Positions 23,876-33,426 of a DNA stretch of 64,000 nt are shown piece by piece. The DNA is from Cyanobacteria bacterium UBA2855 (GTDB lineage: Bacteria > Cyanobacteriota > Vampirovibrionia > Gastranaerophilales > Gastranaerophilaceae). Where the stretch lies: positions 44,009 to 108,008 of the forward strand of contig DEFJ01000015.1 of the NCBI GenBank assembly GCA_002350725.1, read 5' to 3'. The notes under the pieces are model-generated. The model searched no databases and was not told where the DNA came from. It saw nothing but the letters and a program-made list of their open reading frames with translations. Positions within the stretch are counted from its first letter, which is position 1; each line of letters starts with the position of its first letter. A program made the translations under genes and the position numbers.

Positions 23876-25576
23876 ATGGTAGAACAAGTAAAAAGCGGAA
23901 ATACACAAATTTTTAATACATTTACTCTAGCGGAAAAAAATATGGCTCAGTATTATCTTCCCAAAGACAGTAATGCAGTACAACAAATTGAACCCGCAAA
24001 AGACACTGTTACAATTAGCGAAAATCAGGAAGAACAGGTTAAGAAAAAATCTCACAGGAAACGAAATCTTGCCTATGCTGTCGGGTCATCAGCTCTTGTT
24101 GTAGGTGGCGGCGTGCTTGTTTTGATGAGAGGGCTGCCTAAAAATACCGAAAAATATTTAGACAAATTAAGAAAGTATTTTGAGAAAAAATCCGAAAACT
24201 CAAAAGGCTCAGAGAAAATGCAGAGATTTTGGGAATACTCTATAAGAAAGATTGACAGTTTTAAAGATGCCACCCAAAGTATAAACAATTTCACGTCTTT
24301 AAAGGATATTCAGTTCAAACACCTTATGGATAAAACAGAACCTACTGCTAAAATTCATAAATCAATAACAAATTATTTCGAAAAACTTGCAAGGAAAACT
24401 GTTTCTAAAGGCTACAAAAAAGCGGGTAAAAAATTTGATAAGATGTTTGCCGAATTTGATAAACTGGACGAAACGATACTTAAAAACGGTGCAGAGGACA
24501 TTGTTACATACAAAGGTAAGCAATATACAAAAAAAGAACTTTTGGAAATTGCAAAAAAATACAGAGCAGATATTAAAGATTCCGTTACTGAATTTATGTC
24601 ACAAGAGGCAATGGACAACAGATACCAATATATAAAAGACTCTACCGATGAATTATACACATATTTTTGGGATAATTCATTCAAAGGGTTTTTCACAAAG
24701 GAATATTGGACTAAAAATAATCCGTTCCTGCGTAAAGAAATGTGGACAAGTTATATACCCGATGCAAAAATTCAAGGAAATAAAAAGACACTGACCGATG
24801 AAGTTATTGCTGTAAGGAATAAAATTGCATATACCGAAAAAGATAAAATGGGTGTTATTTCACAGTACATAAAGAACCTGAGAAAAATTATTCCGCCAAA
24901 TGATACTGAAGGCTTATCAATAATCAAAAAGCTGGAATGGTTTACGGAAAATCCTGAAGGTCTGGCTGCAAACAGTGAAAACTTCTTAAAAGAATTATCA
25001 AAACTTAACGACAGACCTTTTGAAAAAGGCTTGGAAGAAAGTATAATTGAAACACAAGCTAAAATGCGCGACTCATATATCAAATCAATTAATAATTTGG
25101 TAAAAGACAGCGATGAAGGACAACTTCAAGACTTGATGGAAATATATAAAGTATTGGATGCCTATGCATTAAGTCATTCAAATGCGGAAAAATATGTCGA
25201 AAATGCGGTAGGTTCATTTGACAAAGCTTTAAAAACGGAAACGGTAGACTTTTTTGATAAAGTCAGAGATTTAGTGTTAGGCTCTGCCCCTACAGATGTT
25301 CTGTCATTATTAGCATCAGGCGGTATGATTGCATACGGTTTAGGAGATGCTCATGACAAAGATGAAAGAATATCCGTAATGCTTACCGCCGGAATACCAA
25401 TCTTAGGTTCAATCGGCACAACTATTATTTGTACTACAAAACTTATTTCAGGCGGTATATCTCTTGCTCTTGGTGCAATTACAGGTATAGGATTTGCTAA
25501 AGTGGGAAATGCGTTAGATAATAAACGTACATTAGCGTTAGCACAAAAAAATCCTACAAATGGTCAAGTTGCCTAA
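23876..25576 (+). CDS. Unknown large membrane protein with DTV-x-I N-terminal layout
   Basis: 566 residues with ribosome binding site TAGGGA. Residues 43-48 are DTVTIS, followed by a Lys/Arg cluster and a membrane helix at ~66-84 (LAYAVGSSALVVGGGVLVLM). A long helical, lysine-rich region (~90-470) follows, then a hydrophobic C-terminal part with about three segments (DVLSLLASGGMIAYGLG, AGIPILGSIGTTIIC, GISLALGAITGIGFAKVG). It would be anchored at both ends with a large loop between. No family is recognised. It is the last gene of the 19.4-25.6 kb cluster. Confidence 0.6.
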   Translation: MVEQVKSGNTQIFNTFTLAEKNMAQYYLPKDSNAVQQIEPAKDTVTISENQEEQVKKKSHRKRNLAYAVGSSALVVGGGVLVLMRGLPKNTEKYLDKLRKYFEKKSENSKGSEKMQRFWEYSIRKIDSFKDATQSINNFTSLKDIQFKHLMDKTEPTAKIHKSITNYFEKLARKTVSKGYKKAGKKFDKMFAEFDKLDETILKNGAEDIVTYKGKQYTKKELLEIAKKYRADIKDSVTEFMSQEAMDNRYQYIKDSTDELYTYFWDNSFKGFFTKEYWTKNNPFLRKEMWTSYIPDAKIQGNKKTLTDEVIAVRNKIAYTEKDKMGVISQYIKNLRKIIPPNDTEGLSIIKKLEWFTENPEGLAANSENFLKELSKLNDRPFEKGLEESIIETQAKMRDSYIKSINNLVKDSDEGQLQDLMEIYKVLDAYALSHSNAEKYVENAVGSFDKALKTETVDFFDKVRDLVLGSAPTDVLSLLASGGMIAYGLGDAHDKDERISVMLTAGIPILGSIGTTIICTTKLISGGISLALGAITGIGFAKVGNALDNKRTLALAQKNPTNGQVA

Positions 25577-25652
25577 TCTTATTTGTGTGTTAGAATTATG
25601 TTGCCTTGGATATAAGGTAAAATGGAAGTTCTAAACATAAAGGATTTATAAA

Positions 25653-26687
25653 ATGCCTCAATTTAAAGATGTGAACTCAATTAGAGAAGGATTAGAAGAA
25701 AGAGAATGTGAGATACTTAGCGATATCGCAACAAAAGCTCGAAATTCACAAGGAAGAAAAAGACCTGAAAAAGAAAGTGAAATCAGAACGTGTTTTCAGC
25801 GTGACAGAGATAGAATATTACATTCAAAAGCCTTCCGTCGTTTGAAACACAAAACGCAAGTATTTTTATCTCCGTTTGATGACCATTTTAGAACGAGATT
25901 AACTCATACGTTAGAAGTTTCTCAAATAGCAAGAACAATATCCCGTTCACTTTGTTTGAATGAAGATTTAACTGAGGCGATTTCTCTTGGACATGATTTA
26001 GGGCATACACCATTTGGTCATTGCGGAGAAAGTGTGTTAAACAAGTTGGTGAAAGGAGGCTTTCACCATAATATTCAAAGCGTTCGTGTTGTTGAAGTTC
26101 TTGAGAATTTAAATTTATGCAAAGAAACCATTGATGGTATTTTAACTCATACTTGGGGCTATACTCCTAAAACCCCTGAGGCGCAGGCAGTCCAACTTGC
26201 TGATAAGATTGCATATATTAATCACGACATTGAAGATTCAATTCGTGCTGGAATTATATCAGAAGACGATTTGCCAAAAGATTGCATAGAATATTTTTCT
26301 TCAAATCAAAGTAAAAGATTAAACAAAATGATTATGGAAATAGTAAGTAATTCTTTAGGTAAAGATAAAATTTCAATGAGCGAAGAAGGATGGCATTATA
26401 CAACGAAATTGAGAGAATGGATGTTTGCAAATGTATATGTGGATTCACCTGCAAAACTGGAGGAAAAGAAAGCAAGTCGAGTTATTAAAGAATTATTTTA
26501 CCATTACTGCGAAATATTGAAACCAATATGCGATGAAAATAAAATTGAACGAGTCGTAACTGATTATATTTCCGGAATGACAGACAGGTATGCTGTTGAA
26601 AAATACAAAGAAAACTTTATTCCAATCGGATTGCATTGCGGTGCAAGAGAAGACTATCTTTTCAAACTTGCAAGCGCAATAGAATAA
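25653..26687 (+). CDS. dgt: dGTP triphosphohydrolase (HD domain)
   Basis: A 344-residue HD-domain enzyme of the Dgt/dNTPase family that cleaves dNTPs to the nucleoside and triphosphate. The metal site is seen as TRLTHTLEVS (H85), GHDLGHTPFGH (H114, D115 and the following His) and a later aspartate in IAYINHDIEDS. The start of the conserved region, RDRDRILHSKAFRRLKHKTQVF, is typical. Length is in the short type-2 class. Ribosome binding site AAAGGA. It precedes dnaN in the same direction; limiting dNTP pools next to the clamp gene is a sensible but unproven link. Confidence 0.9.
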   Translation: MPQFKDVNSIREGLEERECEILSDIATKARNSQGRKRPEKESEIRTCFQRDRDRILHSKAFRRLKHKTQVFLSPFDDHFRTRLTHTLEVSQIARTISRSLCLNEDLTEAISLGHDLGHTPFGHCGESVLNKLVKGGFHHNIQSVRVVEVLENLNLCKETIDGILTHTWGYTPKTPEAQAVQLADKIAYINHDIEDSIRAGIISEDDLPKDCIEYFSSNQSKRLNKMIMEIVSNSLGKDKISMSEEGWHYTTKLREWMFANVYVDSPAKLEEKKASRVIKELFYHYCEILKPICDENKIERVVTDYISGMTDRYAVEKYKENFIPIGLHCGAREDYLFKLASAIE

Positions 26688-26778
26688 TCTTGATATAATC
26701 AGGACATTACAGATGGCATGCTCTACAAAAATTTCTTTTTGTGATAAAATTAAAACAAAAGATTATAAGGAGTAGGGT

Positions 26779-27900
26779 ATGAAGTTTGTTATTAAGAAAG
26801 AAGATTTATATAACGGGATTAAAATTGTAGAAAATGCGACAGGTTCAAGAGCTTTACAACCTGTATTACTTAATATTTTAATCGAAACTGTTGGTAAAAA
26901 TGCCATAAAATTAGTTGCAACTGATTTAGATTTAACAATAATGACAGAGGTTGATGCGCAAGTAGAAGAAGAAGGTAAAATTACTCTACCGTCAAAAACC
27001 TTAAATGAAATAGTTTCAAAATTAGGTAATAAACTTATAACATTTGAAAAAGAAGCAGATTCTTCAATTGTAAATATAACATGCCAAAATTCTAAATTTG
27101 ATATTATCGGAATTTCCGCAAACGAATTTCCGCCCGAAGTATACAATGTAGAATTTAAAGAAGAAGAAGGTTTTGAAATCGAAATTAAACCTTTGACAAA
27201 AGCCGTTAAAAAAGCGGGTTTTGCAGCAGCAGGATATGAAACAAGCAATCTTTTATCAGGTATTGTTTGTGATATAAACGGTCAAACATTGGAAATAGCA
27301 TCAACTGACGGGAACAGACTCGCAAGAGTAAGAGAAGCAATTAAAAACAGTGATGAAAAAGCACGCCAATTGATTATTCCATCAAGAACAATGAATGAAT
27401 TTGGGAAAATAAGTTCTTATATTGAAGAGGACAGTATAAAAATTTATACAGAAAAAACAAAAATCATATTTAAATCGAACAGAACAACCATGATTTCCAG
27501 ACTTCTTGACGGACAATTCCCTAAATATAATCAATTAATACCGGCAGAAAGTCCAAAAACCGCAGTAGTAAATATTGCAGCGTTAACATCAGCATTAGAA
27601 CGTGTAGCTATTATGGTTAACGATAAAACAAGTATTGTAAAAATGGAATTTTCTGATGGTAACCTAAAATTGAATGCGGATACTCCTGATTCCGGTAAAT
27701 CAGAAGAAGCTTTAACCGTTGAATATTCCGGCGGAGATTTGTTAATTGCATTCAATTACAAGTATGTACTCGAAGCTTTAAAGAGTATGGACAGCGAAGA
27801 AGTAAAAATCGGTTTGAATACAAGTTTATCAGCAACAGTATTCCGTCCTAATAATGAAGAAGATTTCGTTTGTCTAATCATGCCGGTACAAATCAGATAG
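26779..27900 (+). CDS. dnaN: DNA polymerase III beta sliding clamp
   Basis: 373 residues, the usual length, with three clamp domains. It starts MKFVIKKEDLYNGIKIVENAT, and ASTDGNRLARVR, IIPSRTMNEF and LDGQFPKYNQLIP are conserved. It ends in CLIMPVQIR, matching the typical PMR-type C-terminus that binds the polymerase. Ribosome binding site AAGGAG. It is not next to dnaA here, but in a dgt-dnaN-ispF order. The ispF ATG is 12 bases after its stop. Confidence 0.97.
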   Translation: MKFVIKKEDLYNGIKIVENATGSRALQPVLLNILIETVGKNAIKLVATDLDLTIMTEVDAQVEEEGKITLPSKTLNEIVSKLGNKLITFEKEADSSIVNITCQNSKFDIIGISANEFPPEVYNVEFKEEEGFEIEIKPLTKAVKKAGFAAAGYETSNLLSGIVCDINGQTLEIASTDGNRLARVREAIKNSDEKARQLIIPSRTMNEFGKISSYIEEDSIKIYTEKTKIIFKSNRTTMISRLLDGQFPKYNQLIPAESPKTAVVNIAALTSALERVAIMVNDKTSIVKMEFSDGNLKLNADTPDSGKSEEALTVEYSGGDLLIAFNYKYVLEALKSMDSEEVKIGLNTSLSATVFRPNNEEDFVCLIMPVQIR

Positions 27901-27911
27901 CAGGCACAATT

Positions 27912-28391
27912 ATGTACAGAATCGGTAACGGATATGATATACATAAACTCACAACCGGCAGAGATTTGATAATTGGCGGAGTGAAAATTACACACGAAAA
28001 AGGTCTTTTAGGACATTCTGATGCGGATGTTTTAATTCATGCAATAATCGATGCGTTGTTAGGCGCACTTGCACTATCCGATATCGGAACACTATTTCCA
28101 GATACTGATTCCAAATACAAAGATGCAGATAGCACATTGCTATTGGATAAGGTTTATAAATTGATAAAATCAAAGGGATATATTATTGTTAATATTGACA
28201 GTAACATCATTGCGCAACAACCAAAAATGATGCCTTATATTCCAAAAATGAAAGAAGTTTTATGTAAGATTTTGGAAGTTGAAAATGACCAACTATCAAT
28301 AAAGGCAAAAACCAAGGAAAAAATGGATGCTGTAGGACAAGAAATGGCAATTGAAGCAACTGCATCCGCATTGTTAAAAAGAAATAAGTAA
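27912..28391 (+). CDS. ispF: 2-C-methyl-D-erythritol 2,4-cyclodiphosphate synthase
   Basis: 159 residues from ATG 27912; a frame opening at 27870 overlaps dnaN and adds no conserved sequence. It is the fifth enzyme of the MEP isoprenoid pathway and forms a trimer with Zn. The metal ligands D9, H11 (GYDIHK) and H43 (SDADVLIHAI) are present, as are DIGTLFPDTD and KAKTKEKMDAVGQ. It is transcribed after dnaN, 11 bases downstream. Confidence 0.96.
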   Translation: MYRIGNGYDIHKLTTGRDLIIGGVKITHEKGLLGHSDADVLIHAIIDALLGALALSDIGTLFPDTDSKYKDADSTLLLDKVYKLIKSKGYIIVNIDSNIIAQQPKMMPYIPKMKEVLCKILEVENDQLSIKAKTKEKMDAVGQEMAIEATASALLKRNK

Positions 28392-28401
28392 CCAATTTTT
28401 A

Positions 28402-29976
28402 CTATAGTTGATATTCTTTTCTGATGCGTTTGCGTTTTTCTTTTTCGTCACAGTTCAACCATTTGGTAACATGTTCAACCAATTCATTGCTGTGGTAATG
28501 AACGGCATGTTCACCTTTATGGTGAATATCTATAAGGTGAGAGTGTGTTGCTCTTTCAACATTAATCAAAGCAGTATTATAAGCATACAGAGCTTCAATA
28601 TAAGCAATAAGCGCAGCGTGATAATTCGTTCTGGCTGTTTGCATAGCTACATAATTCTCTTTTTGATGTTCGTAATCATCCATAACTATTTGCAAATGAT
28701 TATAAGCGTTAGCCGCACTTACTTGAGTAATAGGGAATTCCAATTCTGCTTTTGTCAGATTATTAAGAGCTCTGTTTACCTTGTAATACAAATTCTTTTT
28801 AAACAGAACAATTTCATTATCTGCAATATTCAATTGAGCATCTGCACCTTTAATACTGTGACGTAAATTCATAAGATTAACGCTGGATTCCATGCTAACA
28901 CCAACAACCCAACTATTATTAGATTTTTCACGATTAGTATTATTAAAACCATAACCTGCATTAGCCTTTAATTCAGGAAAATATGTCCTTTTTATGTAAT
29001 TTAAAGATTGCTCCATAGCTTTAAAGGTTGCAATCAGAACTTTTAAATCAGGACTGTTTTTGTATGCAATTTCAGGTGCTGTTTTCATATCAAACGGCAA
29101 TTCTTCCGGTATAAATTCTTTTAAAGCGGTTGTATCAATAAATTCATTATTATATGAATATGTATCGGTACTTTTTATTGTATATTCTTCCGGCTGCTCA
29201 ACCCACATTGCATTATTCAAATCTATTTTAGCGTTTTTGTAGTCATTTACGGCTTGATGATATCTTACTCTTGCAACACCTAGGTTAAGTCTTGCGCTTG
29301 ATACATCGGCGCGTCTTGATGGGTCTTTTGCTGCAATTTTTTCTGCTAAATCCAATAATTCTTCATTTAATTCATAATCTTTTTTCTCAACTGCAAGTTT
29401 TGATTTAGCAAATAATAATGCGTAATATTTTTCTTTTACATTAAAAAGTGTTTCGCAAAGGCTGTCTACAAACTCATATTCAGCTCCTATTTTGTAAAAC
29501 TCTTCCATTTTAATTAAAGAGGTGGTCTTACCAAAATCCCATACAAGTTTATTTATCGTAACCGCAACAGAAGGAAATTCTCTATAATGTCTGTCGTAAT
29601 CAACATGGTTTTGATTATTTATATTAGTAAATCCGACCCCTGCACCGATTACAGGAAAGTATTCGGATTTTGCAATTCCGACATTACTTTTTGCAACATC
29701 AAGTTGATATTTATATCTTCTGATAACAGGACTATTATTGAATGCGATTGATACGCAATCAGTGACACTTAATACATCTCCTTTTTGAATGTATGCCTTA
29801 CGGAATAATTCTTCATGCTCGTGGTCATGATGAGATTTTGTACTCTTTGCTACTCCTGATTTTACCTGTTTTGCTTTGTGAGATGTTTTAGCTGCATAAG
29901 CAGACATTTCACTAACAGGGTAACAAAGTGAAATTAGCAATAATATCGACAAAAATTTGGTAAATCTTTTCTTCAT
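28402..29976 (-). CDS. TolC-family outer-membrane efflux protein with His-rich ends
   Basis: 524 residues with a signal peptide (MKKRFTKFLSILLLISLCYP). Two OEP repeats, from ~70-290 and ~300-500, contain the usual heptad helices (AYKNSPDLKVLIATFKAMEQ, FPELKANAGYGF). Just after the signal peptide is a His-rich segment, SHHDHEHEELF, and near the C-terminus another (THSHLIDIHHKGEHAVHYH). These are not normal TolC features and suggest metal binding, perhaps metal efflux. No pump or adaptor genes are adjacent. The gene converges on ispF. Confidence 0.85.
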   Translation of the reverse strand: MKKRFTKFLSILLLISLCYPVSEMSAYAAKTSHKAKQVKSGVAKSTKSHHDHEHEELFRKAYIQKGDVLSVTDCVSIAFNNSPVIRRYKYQLDVAKSNVGIAKSEYFPVIGAGVGFTNINNQNHVDYDRHYREFPSVAVTINKLVWDFGKTTSLIKMEEFYKIGAEYEFVDSLCETLFNVKEKYYALLFAKSKLAVEKKDYELNEELLDLAEKIAAKDPSRRADVSSARLNLGVARVRYHQAVNDYKNAKIDLNNAMWVEQPEEYTIKSTDTYSYNNEFIDTTALKEFIPEELPFDMKTAPEIAYKNSPDLKVLIATFKAMEQSLNYIKRTYFPELKANAGYGFNNTNREKSNNSWVVGVSMESSVNLMNLRHSIKGADAQLNIADNEIVLFKKNLYYKVNRALNNLTKAELEFPITQVSAANAYNHLQIVMDDYEHQKENYVAMQTARTNYHAALIAYIEALYAYNTALINVERATHSHLIDIHHKGEHAVHYHSNELVEHVTKWLNCDEKEKRKRIRKEYQL

Positions 29977-30003
29977 AATCCGGAATACAGATTACAACAA
30001 AAA

Positions 30004-30636
30004 CTAAATTTTTGCAAATACGGATTTTGGCTGTTTACAGATAGGACATACGTAATCGTCAGGTTCATTATTTATATCTCCCTCGTAAATGTAGCCGCAT
30101 ATTGTACATTTATATCTCGGTTTGTTATCGGTTTGAGCCGGAGTATTATCAATAAATGTAGGGGCAGCTTTAGGGCTTGTACCCTTTTTAACCTGATGAT
30201 AATATCTGTATGTCATAGGTATTTCGTCTTTGCAAACGTCACAATCAATAATTTTACCCAAAAATATAGTATGTGTTTCTGTCTCCATCTGATTTTGAAG
30301 TTCACATATTATATATCCGGTTGAATCTTTTAAAACTTCAATTCCATCAATGGTAGTTGTTTCAACCCCTTTAAATTTATCAACATCACGCCCTGATTGA
30401 AAGCCAAAAACAGGTATAATGTTATCATTTACATCAACTCCCAGAATTGAAATCCCAAATTTTTTAGTTTCTTTTATGCATCTGTTAGTATAATTCTCAT
30501 GGTTAATACTGACAGCGATAGTATCGTGAGTAACTTGCATTATACTGTTTGCAATACATCCTGTCGGGCGGTTATCACACTTTGTAGAAACCACATAAAC
30601 ACCATAGGATAAATTTCTTAAAACATTTTTATTCAT
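30004..30636 (-). CDS. Flavin reductase-like protein fused to rubredoxin (Hrb-like)
   Basis: 210 residues in two modules. Residues ~1-150 are a flavin reductase-type FMN-binding split barrel (LSYGVYVVSTKCDNRPTGCIAN at the N-terminus, KKFGISILG, VFGFQSGRDVDKF). Residues ~160-210 are a rubredoxin with two CxxC pairs (YKCTICGYIYEGD and YVCPICK). This arrangement is known as high-molecular-weight rubredoxin or flavoredoxin-rubredoxin, which passes electrons from NAD(P)H to flavodiiron proteins for oxygen or NO reduction in anaerobes. No flavodiiron gene is in the window. Ribosome binding site AGGGGG. It fits an anaerobic lifestyle. Confidence 0.88.
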   Translation of the reverse strand: MNKNVLRNLSYGVYVVSTKCDNRPTGCIANSIMQVTHDTIAVSINHENYTNRCIKETKKFGISILGVDVNDNIIPVFGFQSGRDVDKFKGVETTTIDGIEVLKDSTGYIICELQNQMETETHTIFLGKIIDCDVCKDEIPMTYRYYHQVKKGTSPKAAPTFIDNTPAQTDNKPRYKCTICGYIYEGDINNEPDDYVCPICKQPKSVFAKI

Positions 30637-30689
30637 ATAACCCCCTGTTTTTTATGAATTATACCATGAAAATCAGTAAAAATTTGTTA

Positions 30690-30695
30690 TACAAT
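30690..30695 (+). promoter_or_regulatory. Possible -10 box five bases before the ATG at 30701
   Basis: TACAAT (30690-30695) ends five bases before the start codon. AGGG lies too close to the ATG to act as a normal ribosome binding site. It resembles the leaderless arrangement at rarA, hemW, ruvC and marR but is weaker. Confidence 0.3.
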
Positions 30696-30700
30696 AGGGT

Positions 30701-31537
30701 ATGACCAAAAGGTATCAGGTAAAATTAAATTTAGCAAGAAACTGCTTGAGATACGTCATCAAAGCATATAGCATAAGAGAAATTTATATTCCTTATTATA
30801 TTTGCCCGACGGTTATTTCTGCGATTAGAAAGGAAAATTGTCATATAAAGTTTTATCATATAGGTAAAGACTTTTTCCCTAAATTAGAAAATATTCCTCT
30901 GGAGGCGTTTATTCTTTACCCTAATTATTTTGGAATATGCGCAAAACACGTAAATACATTGTCCGCAAGGTATCCGAATTTAATAATTGATAATGCGCAT
31001 AATTTTTACATGCCTGATTGCGGTTTAGCCTCATTCAATTCCTTAAGAAAATTCTTTAACGTAAAAGATGGTGCATACTTATATACTTCTAAATTATGTG
31101 AAGAAAATTTTCACCCCGACGATTATTTTTATAAAACATTTGACGGTTTGACCTACGAAGATATGAAAGAAAACGAAATACGATTAAACAATCAGGATAT
31201 AAAACTGATTTCACACACGACAGAAAGATATTTTAATTGTATTAATTTAGAACAAGAAAAACTTAAACGACTGGAAAAATTTAAAATTTTTCACGAAAGA
31301 TATAAAAAAATCAATGAGTTAAATATTAAACTTACAAGTGCTGATGTCCCCTTTGTATATCCGCTTTTAAGTAAAAATGACAACATAGTTGAGGAATTAG
31401 AAAAAGAAGGACATATTATTTTAAGATATTGGAATACTCTTCCGGATAATTTTGAGGAGTATAGATTTTATCGTAACTTAATACCAATACCGCTGAATAG
31501 TAATATTTATATACTTAAAAATACTTTACATCAGTAA
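30701..31537 (+). CDS. DegT/DnrJ-like PLP-dependent aminotransferase-like protein, short
   Basis: 278 residues, shorter than the ~370 of typical DegT sugar aminotransferases. IYIPYYICPTVISAI (29-42) matches the substrate/PLP loop of the family. IIDNAHNF has the Asp (D97) expected to contact the PLP ring nitrogen. SFNSLRKFFNVKDGAYL (111-127) has Lys117 at the place of the Schiff-base lysine, followed by the usual GGxL-like turn. The C-terminal domain is short. It may make an amino sugar for surface glycans or be a shortened paralogue. Transcribed divergently from the Hrb-like gene, with 64 bases between. Confidence 0.6.
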   Translation: MTKRYQVKLNLARNCLRYVIKAYSIREIYIPYYICPTVISAIRKENCHIKFYHIGKDFFPKLENIPLEAFILYPNYFGICAKHVNTLSARYPNLIIDNAHNFYMPDCGLASFNSLRKFFNVKDGAYLYTSKLCEENFHPDDYFYKTFDGLTYEDMKENEIRLNNQDIKLISHTTERYFNCINLEQEKLKRLEKFKIFHERYKKINELNIKLTSADVPFVYPLLSKNDNIVEELEKEGHIILRYWNTLPDNFEEYRFYRNLIPIPLNSNIYILKNTLHQ

Positions 31538-31608
31538 GCAATATGTCAAATATTTTATTTTTGATGTTTTAAAATATATATAGACAAAACTATAGGGGAA
31601 ATTTTTTC

Positions 31609-33285
31609 ATGGGCATTGAAAAGATTAATTTTACAGCTGATTTAATAAACAATATAAAAACAGAACAACAAAAACAAGAAACTCCAAAAGCTGAATCCAA
31701 ACCTGAGGTTGAGAAACAGGAAGAAAACCATACAACAAGAAATTGGACAATAGGTTTGAGTACAGCAACAGCACTTGTCGCTTTAGGTGTATTAGGATAT
31801 AAAGGACATCTTGGGGAAACAATGCAAAAACTTATGGGCGGGGCTAAAAAAAGCACTCAAAATTTAGCAGACAATTTACCGTCTGCCGGCACAAGCAATG
31901 CTGAAAGAAAAGCCGGTAGCGCAGCTACAGGTGCCGGAGAAAAAGCAACCGCTAATACTGTGAAAAAGTTTGAAGAAATGTCTGTGTCTGAGCTGAATGA
32001 AATTAAAAAATCAACAGATAAAAATACAATTGAATATGAAACCATTTTGAAAAACATCTTTGATAAATCAAACGGTAAAGAAAAAATATCAGCAGGTGAA
32101 GAATATATTAAATACCTTGATGATATCTCAGCGGGCAATGTTAAACTGGATGCTAAAAAAGGTTTCCGTGAACATACTTTGATGGATACTAATTCAGGGG
32201 TTATACAATGGGAAAAATGTGATACTTATGCTGTCATGTCACATGCGTATAAAGCTGAAAAAGAGTATGACAAAGCTTTAGAAATGATGACAAAAGCTAA
32301 CGAGATATTTCCTCATAATGAATCCGTTATTGGTGAAATAGCAAAACTTCATGCTCTTAGAGGTACTCCTGACGAGGGAATAAAAATTGCCTCAGAAACA
32401 TTGGAAAAAATGAAAAATCAAATGTTTACCAGCGAACAAGAATATCTGTTCAACGGAATATCCGATTGTGTAAAAGCTAAAGGTTATGAAGATTTATCAA
32501 GAGCAATAGAATTGCTGAAAAAAGGCAGTTATCATTTTAATGAATTGACACCCGAAGAAATTAAATTCTTTACTGAAAGAAATATAGACTATAAATCTAT
32601 ATGCGGTAACGGCGGACGAGAACAAACAGGGAAAATGGCAAAATGGGTACTTGAACATCTTGATGCCAAAAAGATAAACAGTGTCGAAAAAGCAACGATT
32701 GAAGCTAAAAAACGTGCAGCAGCCGAAGCAGAAAAGTTTGTTGCAGAAACTAAGCAAAAACTTATACCTGAAGCAGAAGATATGGTTAAACAACTCACAA
32801 TCGAGTGGAAAGATGAAGTTGCAAGACTTACAAGAATTTTTGAAAAGGCGGAGAAAGAAGGCTTTGCAGCGTTAAAAGGTGAAAAAGAAATTCTTGCTGA
32901 CGGCACATATAAAATTACACTCAAAGCTAAAAATAATGATTTTACATACGAATACCTTTCAAAAGACGGCAAAAAACTTGATGAGATAAAAGTATACAAA
33001 GACGGTGAACTCCATCATTCTACAGATTTTACAAGAAATGATGAGGGTGTAATTGATATACTAAAACAAGAAGGAAATTCTCTTGAAGGTTTAGCCTTCA
33101 TTACAGACAGAAAAAATCCAATCCTTGCAGAATGGTGCAACCATAAATTATATGATGAAAATTATATCGGTAAAATCACAAACATCCATATAAGGGGGTC
33201 GCAAGACGGAATTACCAAGTATGATGTAAGCTTTTCCGATAAAGAATTTTTGGGACATAGTTTTAACATAGAGATAAAATCATAG
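31609..33285 (+). CDS. Membrane-anchored TPR-like coiled-coil protein, F-x-G type N-terminus
   Basis: 558 residues with ribosome binding site AGGGGAAA. The N-terminal tail has INFTA (6-10), a Lys/Glu/Pro-rich linker and one membrane helix at ~46-63 (WTIGLSTATALVALGVLG). After an Ala/Gly-rich spacer there is a helical region with TPR-like pairs (YAVMSHAYKAEKEYDKALEMM, then ANEIFPHNESVIGEIAKLHA). A long Ala/Glu/Lys coiled coil (~360-420) follows, and the C-terminal ~150 residues look beta-rich (EILADGTYKITLKAKNNDF). It is one of the lineage-specific proteins with a hydrophilic tail before the membrane helix. The function is unknown. Confidence 0.6.
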   Translation: MGIEKINFTADLINNIKTEQQKQETPKAESKPEVEKQEENHTTRNWTIGLSTATALVALGVLGYKGHLGETMQKLMGGAKKSTQNLADNLPSAGTSNAERKAGSAATGAGEKATANTVKKFEEMSVSELNEIKKSTDKNTIEYETILKNIFDKSNGKEKISAGEEYIKYLDDISAGNVKLDAKKGFREHTLMDTNSGVIQWEKCDTYAVMSHAYKAEKEYDKALEMMTKANEIFPHNESVIGEIAKLHALRGTPDEGIKIASETLEKMKNQMFTSEQEYLFNGISDCVKAKGYEDLSRAIELLKKGSYHFNELTPEEIKFFTERNIDYKSICGNGGREQTGKMAKWVLEHLDAKKINSVEKATIEAKKRAAAEAEKFVAETKQKLIPEAEDMVKQLTIEWKDEVARLTRIFEKAEKEGFAALKGEKEILADGTYKITLKAKNNDFTYEYLSKDGKKLDEIKVYKDGELHHSTDFTRNDEGVIDILKQEGNSLEGLAFITDRKNPILAEWCNHKLYDENYIGKITNIHIRGSQDGITKYDVSFSDKEFLGHSFNIEIKS

Positions 33286-33426
33286 TTACATAACTTGTAA
33301 TTTTAATACACTAATCAAAAAACGAAATATTACTCGCTAACATTTCTTTACAATAGAGTGCCAAAATGTCAATTTATGGAGATATATAATTTTTATATAC
33401 ATGAGAGAGTAACATTGAGAGGTACT

